DNA of 61,803 nucleotides, taken from positions 1 to 61,803 of the forward strand of contig NZ_CANLBV010000019.1 in assembly GCF_947488985.1 (NCBI RefSeq), in the 5' to 3' direction. Below the pieces are notes generated by a model, which saw only the letters and a list, made by a program, of their open reading frames with translations, made no database searches and was not told the DNA's origin. The position numbers and the translations under genes are program-made. The DNA comes from an uncultured Vibrio sp. (GTDB taxonomy: Bacteria > Pseudomonadota > Gammaproteobacteria > Enterobacterales > Vibrionaceae). Positions 40,660 through 48,109 of the stretch are shown in pieces. Position 1 is the stretch's first letter. Each line of letters starts with the position of its first letter.

Positions 40660-42288
40660 ATGGGAGCTAGGTTTTACAAGTGTGACGATGATGTACGTAT
40701 AGTCCATACAGGTAAAGTATTAGTACGAACAAGTGATTCGTCTTACCGGCCTTCAATTGAAGTTTGGTGCTATCCCCCACAGCAGAAAAATAATTTTCAT
40801 GCGACTGCATTTTCTAACGTTCCTGCTTTGTATCGAGGAAAAATAATTAATCAAAGAGGGTTATCAGAAAGTTATGCTAAACAAGGGCGTCATAAATTTA
40901 GAAGTAATGAGTTCCTTCGACACAGCAGCTTGAGTGAGTTCCCAGACTCAGAGTCAGCAGAGTCTTTAAGAAAGAAAGAGTCAGAGCAACATGCATTTGT
41001 ATTAGACCGAGTATCTGCCCCTAAACTGATTATTCCTCAGCTAGAGTTGGCAAGGGTCCTATTTTATGCCAGCTCTTACTTATCGCGAGCGTCATTAATG
41101 TCTTCTCGTTTGCTTATAGACTTCAAGGTCGAAGTTAACACCACGGAGGACTATGCCAATATCGAAGTGTTGCAAACATCAAACTTTCCTCCTTCGGCAT
41201 TCAATGATTCAGCAACGAGAGCAATGTTGAGTTGGTTACTTATTGATAGCAATGCAAAGCGTTCATTTGAGTCGATTTTTAGATATTTCAACATCGAAAA
41301 GGAACGAGATGTATCTGCGGGGTATAAGCGTTGGCTATTTCACTTTGATCCGGCACAAATGTCTGGGTGGTCTTTCTCATATGAAGGCAGGCTTGATACA
41401 AGTGGTCGCTACTTTCTGGTTGAAAAAATCACGGATATTGAAATTAACGCTCAAATGCCCTCTAGGGTCTACTTTCATAACCCGTCTTTTACGCATCCAG
41501 ATGAAGGCCAAGAGCCAACGATTAGTGGTGAAGGCCCTGAACAGTATGAGCGCCCAGAAGATCATATTATCGATGACGATAGAGAGGCTTCCGATGCTAA
41601 CCATGCATTCTTGCTAGGAGAAAACACCTGCTCAGTAAGATTTAAAAATCATTTTTCAACGTCTAAAGCAACAACGCCCAAAAGGAGTCATAGGCCATAT
41701 AGCAGTACAGATACATCCAAGAAAGCGGGTGATACGGTAAGTACTAATGAGCCTGGTAGTAATGGTGAGGTACCTTCGGCAGACATGGGCGGAGGTATGC
41801 AAGATTGTACTGATAAATCAGAGGAGTATGCTTCTCGTTTTACGGCCTTTAACATGATGGTGCAAATGCTAGAGGAAAAATACGCCTGCACAATCATTGA
41901 CTCTTACACTAATGAGCTGGATCAGGTTGGACGCAGTAAATGCCACTTGATTGACTCTGGTGCAAAGAGAACGATTCGTTGCGTTGTCGTGGAGCGAAAT
42001 GGTCATGTGAATTACTTGCTCGAAGTTGATGTAACAGGCCTGAGTAAATGGATCTCAACCAAATGCGTTCGACAAAACGATACTCGTAACTGGAAAGAGC
42101 AGTTTTCTCGAATCAAAAAAGGCGTAGTGACAAAGTCTCTTGGATGGCCAACACAAGAAATGGATGCAATGTTTGGCTTTAAAAAGCATATTGGTATATC
42201 TCACCCTAAGTCAGTAGAGGGGCACCCGACAGGTATTCCAACCGAATCAATCTTAGATTGGGCAGGGAGAGTTGCTGAGAAACTCTAG
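40660..42288 (+). CDS. tnsE: Tn7-type target selector TnsE
   Basis: Directs insertion into conjugating plasmids and discontinuously replicating DNA by binding recessed 3' ends and the sliding clamp. The 542 residues are close to Tn7 TnsE (538). The C-terminal DNA-binding domain is about residues 370-542 (LLEVDVTGLSKWIST, MFGFKKHIGISHP), preceded by a low-complexity Ser/Gly/Asp linker. It ends the tns gene block. Its C-terminal part is related to the protein at 58917. Confidence 0.92.
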   Translation: MGARFYKCDDDVRIVHTGKVLVRTSDSSYRPSIEVWCYPPQQKNNFHATAFSNVPALYRGKIINQRGLSESYAKQGRHKFRSNEFLRHSSLSEFPDSESAESLRKKESEQHAFVLDRVSAPKLIIPQLELARVLFYASSYLSRASLMSSRLLIDFKVEVNTTEDYANIEVLQTSNFPPSAFNDSATRAMLSWLLIDSNAKRSFESIFRYFNIEKERDVSAGYKRWLFHFDPAQMSGWSFSYEGRLDTSGRYFLVEKITDIEINAQMPSRVYFHNPSFTHPDEGQEPTISGEGPEQYERPEDHIIDDDREASDANHAFLLGENTCSVRFKNHFSTSKATTPKRSHRPYSSTDTSKKAGDTVSTNEPGSNGEVPSADMGGGMQDCTDKSEEYASRFTAFNMMVQMLEEKYACTIIDSYTNELDQVGRSKCHLIDSGAKRTIRCVVVERNGHVNYLLEVDVTGLSKWISTKCVRQNDTRNWKEQFSRIKKGVVTKSLGWPTQEMDAMFGFKKHIGISHPKSVEGHPTGIPTESILDWAGRVAEKL

Positions 42289-42438
42289 TGTTTTTTAGCT
42301 ATGTGGTTAAGCGACTCGTGGCACTACCTTCGAAGTGCCTCCCAAATCATTTAGAGTTAATGTTCATTACATTATTGCAATTAGATCCCAATTTAACCCT
42401 CATCAATAACTATCCTCATAAATTTTTTCTCAATATGC

Positions 42439-42470
42439 TTGACCTATGTCTAACACATAGGTTTTAAGCT
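42439..42470 (+). promoter_or_regulatory. MerR/CueR-type promoter
   Basis: TTGACC (-35) and TTAAGC (-10, 42464-42469) are separated by 19 bp that contain the dyad ACCTATGT-N5-ACATAGGT. An over-long spacer with a centred dyad is diagnostic of MerR-family activation and closely matches the E. coli copA promoter layout. It precedes the 37-aa ORF, the MerR gene and copA, so these are probably one metal-induced transcript. Confidence 0.9.
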
Positions 42471-42507
42471 ACAACTAATACATATTGGTAACGAATTGGA
42501 GAGAGTT

Positions 42508-42621
42508 ATGAGTTGTTGTAACAAAGCCCCAAACGGTGGGAGCAGTGACCCTAAGTTGTTACTTAAACTGTTTATTGGGTTGTTTGTGATTATATTTTTA
42601 GTCGCATTTATTTTTGGCTAG
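42508..42621 (+). CDS. 37-aa CC-motif membrane microprotein
   Basis: Starts MSCCNKAPNGGSSDPKLL and continues into one hydrophobic helix (about 18-37) ending AFIFG. The ribosome site GGAGAG lies six bases before the ATG. It is the first gene after the CueR-type promoter, so it should be metal-induced. The N-terminal CC pair could bind Cu(I). I do not recognise a named family. Confidence 0.72.
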   Translation: MSCCNKAPNGGSSDPKLLLKLFIGLFVIIFLVAFIFG

Positions 42622-42674
42622 CAACATAAAACGAACAAAGTTTCATGTGCACTAAACCTTCAGAGGCATGGATT

Positions 42675-43109
42675 ATGTTGACAACTGAAATTGCGAGAGC
42701 AGCAGGAGTGACTGCTGAAACAGTCAGGTTTTACACTCGAAAAGGTCTTCTTTATGCAGAGAGAGATCCTAACAATGGCTACAAGATATACCAGCAAAGT
42801 GCGGTTAATCGCCTGAAGTTCATTTCTCATGCAAGAGCTATTGGTTTTAGTCTTAGTCAGATTCAAGAAATCATTGATTACTCTGAGCAAGGACTGACTC
42901 CTTGCCCTGCTGTAAGGCAAATGCTGACGGATAAAATCGTAGAAACCAAGCAAAAGATCGAAGAATACCAACGCCATTTAGCCATGATGGAAGCGACTTA
43001 CGCAGAGTGGGGTGAAAAACCGGATATGGAGCCCAACGGCAACGCATTGTGTTGCCTAATCGAAGACTGGTCTGAGAAACACCATCAAGTATTACGCGAG
43101 GAAAACTAA
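42675..43109 (+). CDS. cueR: MerR-family metal-responsive regulator (CueR-like context)
   Basis: The start at MLTTEIARAAGVT gives 144 residues with a MerR helix-turn-helix (ETVRFYTRKGLL), a dimerisation helix (about 80-115) and a C-terminal CC (NALCCLIEDW). Aligned without gaps to E. coli CueR, the protein has Cys77 (TPCPAV) where CueR has Ser77; Cys at this place is typical of Zn/Cd/Pb/Hg sensors such as ZntR, and the CueR C-x7-C metal loop is missing. Placement next to copA and the promoter argue for copper. The metal is therefore uncertain. It ends one base before copA. Confidence 0.82.
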   Translation: MLTTEIARAAGVTAETVRFYTRKGLLYAERDPNNGYKIYQQSAVNRLKFISHARAIGFSLSQIQEIIDYSEQGLTPCPAVRQMLTDKIVETKQKIEEYQRHLAMMEATYAEWGEKPDMEPNGNALCCLIEDWSEKHHQVLREEN

Positions 43110-43110
43110 C

Positions 43111-45831
43111 ATGAACACAACACAGTATTCTTTAGCACTTTCCGGCATTAACTGTGGCCGATGTGTCGCTAAAATTGTAGACGGGTTACGTGAAAGAGAC
43201 CCGGATGCCTCGTTCACTATTAATGATACCAAAAACAGAGCAGAGCTTATTACCACGTTGCAGCCAGAAAGCGCGATAGAAGTCATTACAAAGTTAGGAT
43301 ATGCGGCTTCAATACCTACGCAACAAGAGTATCGTACACCAGTATCGAATGTTACTTGCCAACACTGTGTCGGCAAAATCACTAATGCAATAGTTGAACT
43401 AGATACCTCCGCTCAGATTGTTGTTGATTTAGACAATCAAACATTAGTGGTGAATAGCAGTTTGAACGGCGGTGACATTGAAAGCGTATTAGTCGAACTA
43501 GGTTATAGCGGTAGGACTGATGACACACAACCACAAACTACGGACGTCATTAAATCGAATAAAGTGAAAACAACACTGGCGGTGGATGTCAGTATTGAGC
43601 TGTCATTAATCGGTGTCACTTGCGCAAGTTGTGTTAATACGATTGAAGGTGCGCTTATATCGGTGTCAGGAGTCGACTCTGTTGACGTGAACTTTGCGAA
43701 TCGCACGGCGACCGTGGTTTCAAGTCAGCCTGCCAGCGTACTCATTGAGGCGATACAAGGCGCAGGATATGACGCAGAAGAAATTGTCGATCAGGCGTTA
43801 GCAAGCGACCTCAAAGAAGAGCGTGAAGCGCAGGAGTATCGCTTTAAAGTAAAGCAAAGCGTTATAGGTCTTGGTCTCGGTGTGCCGTTGATGGTGTACG
43901 GTCTGTTCGGCGGACCAATGAATGTCAATACGCAATCTGAGCAGTTGCTATGGTTGGCCGTAGGTTTAGTGACATTTTTCATTTTAGTCCGTGCGGGTAA
44001 GCACTTTTTTACTGGTGCTTGGAAGGCCTTTCTGAACCGTAATGCGAACATGGATACGTTGATAGCGCTGGGAACGGGTACCGCCTGGCTCTATTCAATG
44101 GTGGTCGTTGTTGGGCCGCAGTGGCTACCGGAAAGTGCAAGGTATCTCTACTTTGAAGCTACAGCCATGATCATTGGCTTAATCAACTTAGGACAGGCAC
44201 TTGAGTTAAAGGCGCGAGGCAGAACTTCGCAGGCTATTAAGCGTTTACTTGACTTGAGAGTCAAAACTGCCATGGTGATTCGAGATGGCAAAGAGATGTC
44301 TTTACCGATTGAACAAGTTATCGCAGGCGACTTGATTCGCGTTAGAGCCGGTGAAAAGGTCCCGGTTGATGGTGTGATTACAGAGGGTGAAACAACGATT
44401 GATGAGTCTATGCTCACTGGAGAGCCTATTCCTGTTGTTAAACAAGTGGGCAGCTCAGTGTCTGCCGGGACAATTAATGACCACGGAAGTTTCGTTTTTA
44501 AGGCACAGAAAGTGGGCAGTGATACTGTTCTTGCTCAGATCATCAGCATGGTGTCGAACGCGCAAAACTCAAAGCCACCAATCAGCCATCTAGCCGATAA
44601 AGTGTCTTCAGTGTTTGTACCAACCGTGATGATTCTATCGATTCTGACAGCGCTGGCTTGGTATAACTTTGGCCCTCAACCTTCCTTAGTTTATATGATT
44701 GTGGCAGCAACCTCGGTGTTGATCATCGCATGCCCATGTGCACTTGGTCTCGCAACGCCGATTTCTACTATGATCGGTGTCGGTAAGGCCGCCGAGTTTG
44801 GTGGGCTAATCCGAAATGGTGAAGCACTGCAAAGAGCCAGTGAATTGGATGTCGTTGTATTGGATAAAACTGGCACGATTACTCAAGGTAAACCTGAAGT
44901 AACAAATTTTGTCTCGTTGTCAGAGGATTCAGAGCTTCTGCCTCTGGTCAATGCTTTGGAGAAAGGGTCTAACCATCCGCTAGCTAAAGCGTTAATCGCA
45001 TTTACTCAAAGTGAGGTGAGTGATGAAGCGAATCTACCAGAAGTGTCAGATTTCGAGTCATTAACCGGACTTGGTGTTCAGGCTCAGTATGCGAGTCAAC
45101 GCGTGTTGCTTGGCAATCGCAAGCTGATGAACCAGTTTAACGTCAATGTTGAATCGGTAACAGAGCATGCTTTGCAGTGGGAGCAAGAAGCTAACACAGT
45201 GGTGTATTTTGCGATAGGCGATCAAGTGAAAGCGCTGTTCGGTATCAGTGATCCGATTCGAGATGATGCTCGAAGTGCGATAAATCGTTTTCATCAGCAA
45301 GGCATCCATGTCGTGATGCTAACGGGGGATAACCACAATACAGCGAAAGCGGTGGCATCACTCGCGAATGTTGATGAATATCACGCGGAATTGATGCCTG
45401 AGGATAAGCTTCACTGGATCAAGCAGTTGCAAGCGAAAGGGCATGTTGTTGGCATGGTCGGTGATGGTATCAATGATGCGCCAGCACTTGCTCAATCAGA
45501 CGTTGGCTTTGCTATTGGCAGTGGTACGGATGTCGCGATTGAAAGTGCCGATATTACCTTGATGCGCAGCTCACTCCACGGTATCTCAGATGTGATTGGG
45601 ATCAGTACTGCCACAATGAAGAACATTAAGCAGAACTTGTGGGGGGCGTTTATCTATAACAGCTTAGGTATTCCCGTGGCTGCAGGGCTTCTGTTTCCGT
45701 TCACAGGGTGGCTATTAAGTCCGATCATCGCTGGGGCAGCGATGTCACTGTCCTCTGTTACCGTCGTAACCAATGCGAACCGCTTGCGCTTATATACCCC
45801 ACCGTCAGCCCCTACAACCAATGAGGAGTAA
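43111..45831 (+). CDS. copA: Copper-exporting P1B-type ATPase CopA
   Basis: Pumps Cu(I) (and Ag(I)) from the cytoplasm to the periplasm. The 906 residues carry three N-terminal heavy-metal domains with CxxC at Cys15/18, Cys83/86 and Cys171/174. Next come the P1B helices with the ion-selectivity motif CPC (541-543, IACPCALGLATP), the phosphorylated Asp585 (DKTGT), and the hinge MVGDGINDAPAL. Three metal domains is more than the two in E. coli CopA. It belongs to the metal-inducible unit starting at 42439. Confidence 0.95.
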   Translation: MNTTQYSLALSGINCGRCVAKIVDGLRERDPDASFTINDTKNRAELITTLQPESAIEVITKLGYAASIPTQQEYRTPVSNVTCQHCVGKITNAIVELDTSAQIVVDLDNQTLVVNSSLNGGDIESVLVELGYSGRTDDTQPQTTDVIKSNKVKTTLAVDVSIELSLIGVTCASCVNTIEGALISVSGVDSVDVNFANRTATVVSSQPASVLIEAIQGAGYDAEEIVDQALASDLKEEREAQEYRFKVKQSVIGLGLGVPLMVYGLFGGPMNVNTQSEQLLWLAVGLVTFFILVRAGKHFFTGAWKAFLNRNANMDTLIALGTGTAWLYSMVVVVGPQWLPESARYLYFEATAMIIGLINLGQALELKARGRTSQAIKRLLDLRVKTAMVIRDGKEMSLPIEQVIAGDLIRVRAGEKVPVDGVITEGETTIDESMLTGEPIPVVKQVGSSVSAGTINDHGSFVFKAQKVGSDTVLAQIISMVSNAQNSKPPISHLADKVSSVFVPTVMILSILTALAWYNFGPQPSLVYMIVAATSVLIIACPCALGLATPISTMIGVGKAAEFGGLIRNGEALQRASELDVVVLDKTGTITQGKPEVTNFVSLSEDSELLPLVNALEKGSNHPLAKALIAFTQSEVSDEANLPEVSDFESLTGLGVQAQYASQRVLLGNRKLMNQFNVNVESVTEHALQWEQEANTVVYFAIGDQVKALFGISDPIRDDARSAINRFHQQGIHVVMLTGDNHNTAKAVASLANVDEYHAELMPEDKLHWIKQLQAKGHVVGMVGDGINDAPALAQSDVGFAIGSGTDVAIESADITLMRSSLHGISDVIGISTATMKNIKQNLWGAFIYNSLGIPVAAGLLFPFTGWLLSPIIAGAAMSLSSVTVVTNANRLRLYTPPSAPTTNEE

Positions 45832-45835
45832 TACC

Positions 45836-45910
45836 ATGTTAGTTAATTTTTTAGGTCTTACAGCAATCGTGTTTATAGTCTGGTGGTTTTGGGGTAAGAA
45901 AAACGGCTAA
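45836..45910 (+). CDS. 24-aa membrane microprotein after copA
   Basis: A tiny ORF four bases past the copA stop with a strong GAGGAG ribosome site inside the copA end. It encodes a short hydrophobic segment (NFLGLTAIVFIVWWFWG) and a basic tail KKNG, so a single-span membrane peptide with the tail in the cytoplasm is likely. It may be a small partner or regulator of CopA. No named family is recognised. Confidence 0.62.
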   Translation: MLVNFLGLTAIVFIVWWFWGKKNG

Positions 45911-45911
45911 G

Positions 45912-45927
45912 ATGACAAAATTGTCAT
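45912..45927. promoter_or_regulatory. CusR/CopR-type box 1
   Basis: ATGACAAAATTGTCAT is a perfect 16 bp palindrome and contains the core of the E. coli CusR box (ATGACAAAATTGTCAT). It lies 100 bp before the DUF2933-like gene, so that gene and the next are probably under the two-component system at 47.4-49.4 kb. Confidence 0.88.
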
Positions 45928-46011
45928 GAACCCCTCCCCATTACTGATCTAAGTGCTGCGATAAACTGAGTCTCAGTTAAACGAGTTAAAGTTACTTTGG
46001 AGAGAATGAGA

Positions 46012-46299
46012 ATGAAAAGCAAAAAGTCTGATTGTCACAAGAATGGTCATCATAAAGGTCATGGATGGATGATGATTCTATGTGCGTTATTAATGGTAGG
46101 TATTCCATTGTTTATTCTCTCTTCTAGTCAAGAGATGTTTAGTTGGGCATACCTTAGTAGTGCGATTGTTCCATTAATCATTTGTTTAGCGATGCATGGC
46201 TTGATGATGAAGATGATGATGCCGAGTGAAAAGCAAGACACCGAAGCCAACGAGCAATCGGTGGAAAAGATTGAAAACAATCCACAGTTCAAAGCATAA
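46012..46299 (+). CDS. His-rich DUF2933-like membrane protein
   Basis: 95 residues from the ATG that has GGAGAG at a suitable distance (an upstream TTG at 45997 is less likely). It has a His/Lys/Cys-rich head (KKSDCHKNGHHKGHGW), two hydrophobic helices (about 20-40 and 45-65) and a Met-rich MHGLMMKMMM segment. This resembles DUF2933 proteins found in copper and silver islands, with unknown function; family assignment is from overall appearance. Probably induced through CusR box 1. Confidence 0.7.
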   Translation: MKSKKSDCHKNGHHKGHGWMMILCALLMVGIPLFILSSSQEMFSWAYLSSAIVPLIICLAMHGLMMKMMMPSEKQDTEANEQSVEKIENNPQFKA

Positions 46300-46318
46300 G
46301 AAAGGGTTAGGTGACTTT

Positions 46319-46561
46319 ATGAAAAAGTTATATGTATCAGTGTTATTAAGTGGCCTAGTTGCGATGCCGGTATTAGCAACAAATTCCATCGATGATCAGC
46401 ACAGACATCATAATGTCGCACAAAATGAGAAAGTGCATGCTAAGCAATCTCACGCGGATAAGATGAAGGATCATGAAGGGATGATGGAACACATGCAAAT
46501 GATGCATGACATGAACATGGAAGATATGCCAGAAGAGTGCAAAAAAATGATGAGCAGCTGA
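46319..46561 (+). CDS. Small periplasmic Met/His-rich protein
   Basis: 80 residues with a signal peptide (MKKLYVSVLLSGLVAMPVLA) and a mature part rich in His and Met (HRHH, MMEHMQMMHDMNMEDM), ending CKKMMSS. Such composition suggests low-affinity periplasmic copper binding. It lies 20 bp after the DUF2933-like gene and is probably in the same transcript. The in-frame extension upstream overlaps that gene and lacks a signal peptide, so it is not used. Confidence 0.78.
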   Translation: MKKLYVSVLLSGLVAMPVLATNSIDDQHRHHNVAQNEKVHAKQSHADKMKDHEGMMEHMQMMHDMNMEDMPEECKKMMSS

Positions 46562-46611
46562 ATTAGTGACATACTTGTAATGAGAAAAAGTGATACCCAT
46601 TATTTTTTTAG

Positions 46612-46648
46612 TAAAAAAGAGCCACCCACGTATGAGGTGGCTCTTAAT
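46612..46648. terminator. Hairpin, possible terminator
   Basis: AAGAGCCACC / GGTGGCTCTT stem, 56 bp after the preceding stop. The run of T is on the minus-strand side, so plus-strand termination would be weak. It may act as an insulator or transcript-end hairpin. Confidence 0.5.
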
Positions 46649-46752
46649 CGTTCAAGGGGATAGATATTTGCTTAAAGTCAGCAATTGCCACGGGTTCAGC
46701 GGTGGATTCAGAATGTTGTTGGAACAAGAGTGATTGCTTTAATAAATATCAA

Positions 46753-46770
46753 CATGACAAAAATGTCATG
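46753..46770. promoter_or_regulatory. CusR/CopR-type box 2
   Basis: CATGACA-AAAA-TGTCATG, a second TGACA-N4-TGTCA palindrome matching box 1. It lies 72 bp before the DUF3316 gene, in a 280 bp gap that otherwise holds only the hairpin above. Confidence 0.85.
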
Positions 46771-46841
46771 ATTAGAGGCCGGTAGGGGTCACATGGTTTC
46801 GTTAGACTTATAGCATCTAAACAGAAAAGGAAAGATTAGCG

Positions 46842-47219
46842 ATGACTATAAATAAAGTTCTTCTTACAAGTGTTATTTTGTTTACAAGTGCCGCTTCAGT
46901 GGCGCAGCCACTAAATACTTACGGTAGCTATGTAAGCAGAGTTGACCACAAAACGATTGCTGTTGAGCCCGCAAACACGAAGCAGCAGGCTTACGCATTG
47001 GGTGCTCAAAAACTTGCAGAGTTTGAGGGCATGACAGCCAACGAGCTAAACGCAACCTTAGTGCCGATGAGAACTTACGGCAGCGCTAAAAACACGACTC
47101 ATCTAAAAGATGATCGATATGTTACGGTTGAAGAGAGACTTAATAGCCAAGGTAAAGTGGAGTATGTTGCTCAGGTCCATATGGATGTGCATTATCAAGA
47201 GCGCGACAGCAACAACTAA
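46842..47219 (+). CDS. Secreted DUF3316-like protein
   Basis: 125 residues with a signal peptide (about 1-21, ASVAQ) and a compact C-terminal domain of alternating strands (YVTVEERLNSQGKVEYVAQV). It resembles the Vibrio DUF3316 family, whose function is unknown. No Met/His clusters are visible. The CusR-type box upstream suggests copper induction, and it is the only gene between that box and the response regulator. Confidence 0.7.
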   Translation: MTINKVLLTSVILFTSAASVAQPLNTYGSYVSRVDHKTIAVEPANTKQQAYALGAQKLAEFEGMTANELNATLVPMRTYGSAKNTTHLKDDRYVTVEERLNSQGKVEYVAQVHMDVHYQERDSNN

Positions 47220-47377
47220 GTATGATGTATCCGTGGCGATAGTGAATCAGATCAATAAAGGTGGTGTCGCGTACTTTAGCCGACAAACTGAATGAGTGAC
47301 ACCACAAGTCCATTGGGTTATTTGGGAGCTGAAAGCTCCTATTAGAGTTGAAACCGTGGTTGAACATATCGAATAAA

Positions 47378-47403
47378 CTCTTCACAATAAAAATTGTGAA
47401 GAG
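47378..47403. promoter_or_regulatory. Inverted repeat upstream of the response regulator
   Basis: CTCTTCACAAT-AAAA-ATTGTGAAGAG: perfect 11 bp arms with a four-base loop, 22 bp before the response-regulator start. There is no T-run, so this is more likely an operator or an mRNA leader hairpin than a terminator. The sequence differs from the CusR boxes. Confidence 0.6.
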
Positions 47404-47425
47404 ATCATAAGGACATTGTTTATTA

Positions 47426-48109
47426 ATGAAATTACTTGTTGTAGAAGATGAGGCAAAAGCGGGAGCCTATCTTAAAAAAGGCTTAATAGAGTCAGGTTAC
47501 ACCGTGGACCTTTCTACCGATGGCGTTGATGCTTTATATTTGGCTACGACTAACGAGTATGATCTCATCATCCTAGATATCATGTTGCCGAAGCTAAATG
47601 GTTGGCAATTATTGCAGACACTCCGTAGCAGTGAACTCTTCACCCCTGTTATTATTCTATCGGCCAAGGATCAGGTTGAAGACAGAGTAAAAGGCCTTGA
47701 GTTAGGTGCGAATGACTACCTTGTTAAACCGTTTGCCTTTGTCGAGCTACTAGCTAGAGTTAAAAATGCCTTGCGCTCCCAAACACCAAAACCTTCAACC
47801 GAATCCACTTTACGTCTGGGCGATTTGAGTCTCGACCTACTAAAACGTAAAGCCACTCGTGGCAGTGACACGATACCCTTAACCGCAAAAGAATTTTCTC
47901 TTTTAGAATACTTTTTTGCAAAACAAGGGCAAGTTGTGACACGCACGCAGATAGCGTCTGCTGTGTGGGATATGAACTTTGACAGTGATACCAATGTCAT
48001 TGATGCAGCAGTAAAAAGATTAAGGTCAAAAATTGATAAGCCTTATCAGCATAAGCTAATTCAGACTGTACGTGGCATGGGTTATAAATTCGATGATGCT
48101 GTAGAATGA
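47426..48109 (+). CDS. cusR: CusR/CopR-type response regulator
   Basis: OmpR/PhoB-family regulator of 227 residues. The receiver domain has Asp7-Asp8 acidic pocket residues, phospho-acceptor Asp51 (LIILDIMLP) and Lys in VKPF, followed by a winged-helix DNA-binding domain (about 130-225). It overlaps the kinase gene by four bases. The two TGACA-N4-TGTCA boxes upstream are its probable targets. It is the heavy-metal (Cu/Ag) subgroup by sequence and context. Confidence 0.92.
   Translation: MKLLVVEDEAKAGAYLKKGLIESGYTVDLSTDGVDALYLATTNEYDLIILDIMLPKLNGWQLLQTLRSSELFTPVIILSAKDQVEDRVKGLELGANDYLVKPFAFVELLARVKNALRSQTPKPSTESTLRLGDLSLDLLKRKATRGSDTIPLTAKEFSLLEYFFAKQGQVVTRTQIASAVWDMNFDSDTNVIDAAVKRLRSKIDKPYQHKLIQTVRGMGYKFDDAVE

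Noticed and set aside
34457..42288. CRISPR-associated transposon (CAST)
   Set aside because: The element has a full-length TnsD of 505 aa with its attTn7-binding part and a TnsE, and no Cas5/6/7/8 or Cas12k gene or guide array.
46226..46561. 111-aa start for the Met/His-rich protein
   Set aside because: The longer form overlaps the preceding gene and hides the clear signal peptide that starts at 46319.
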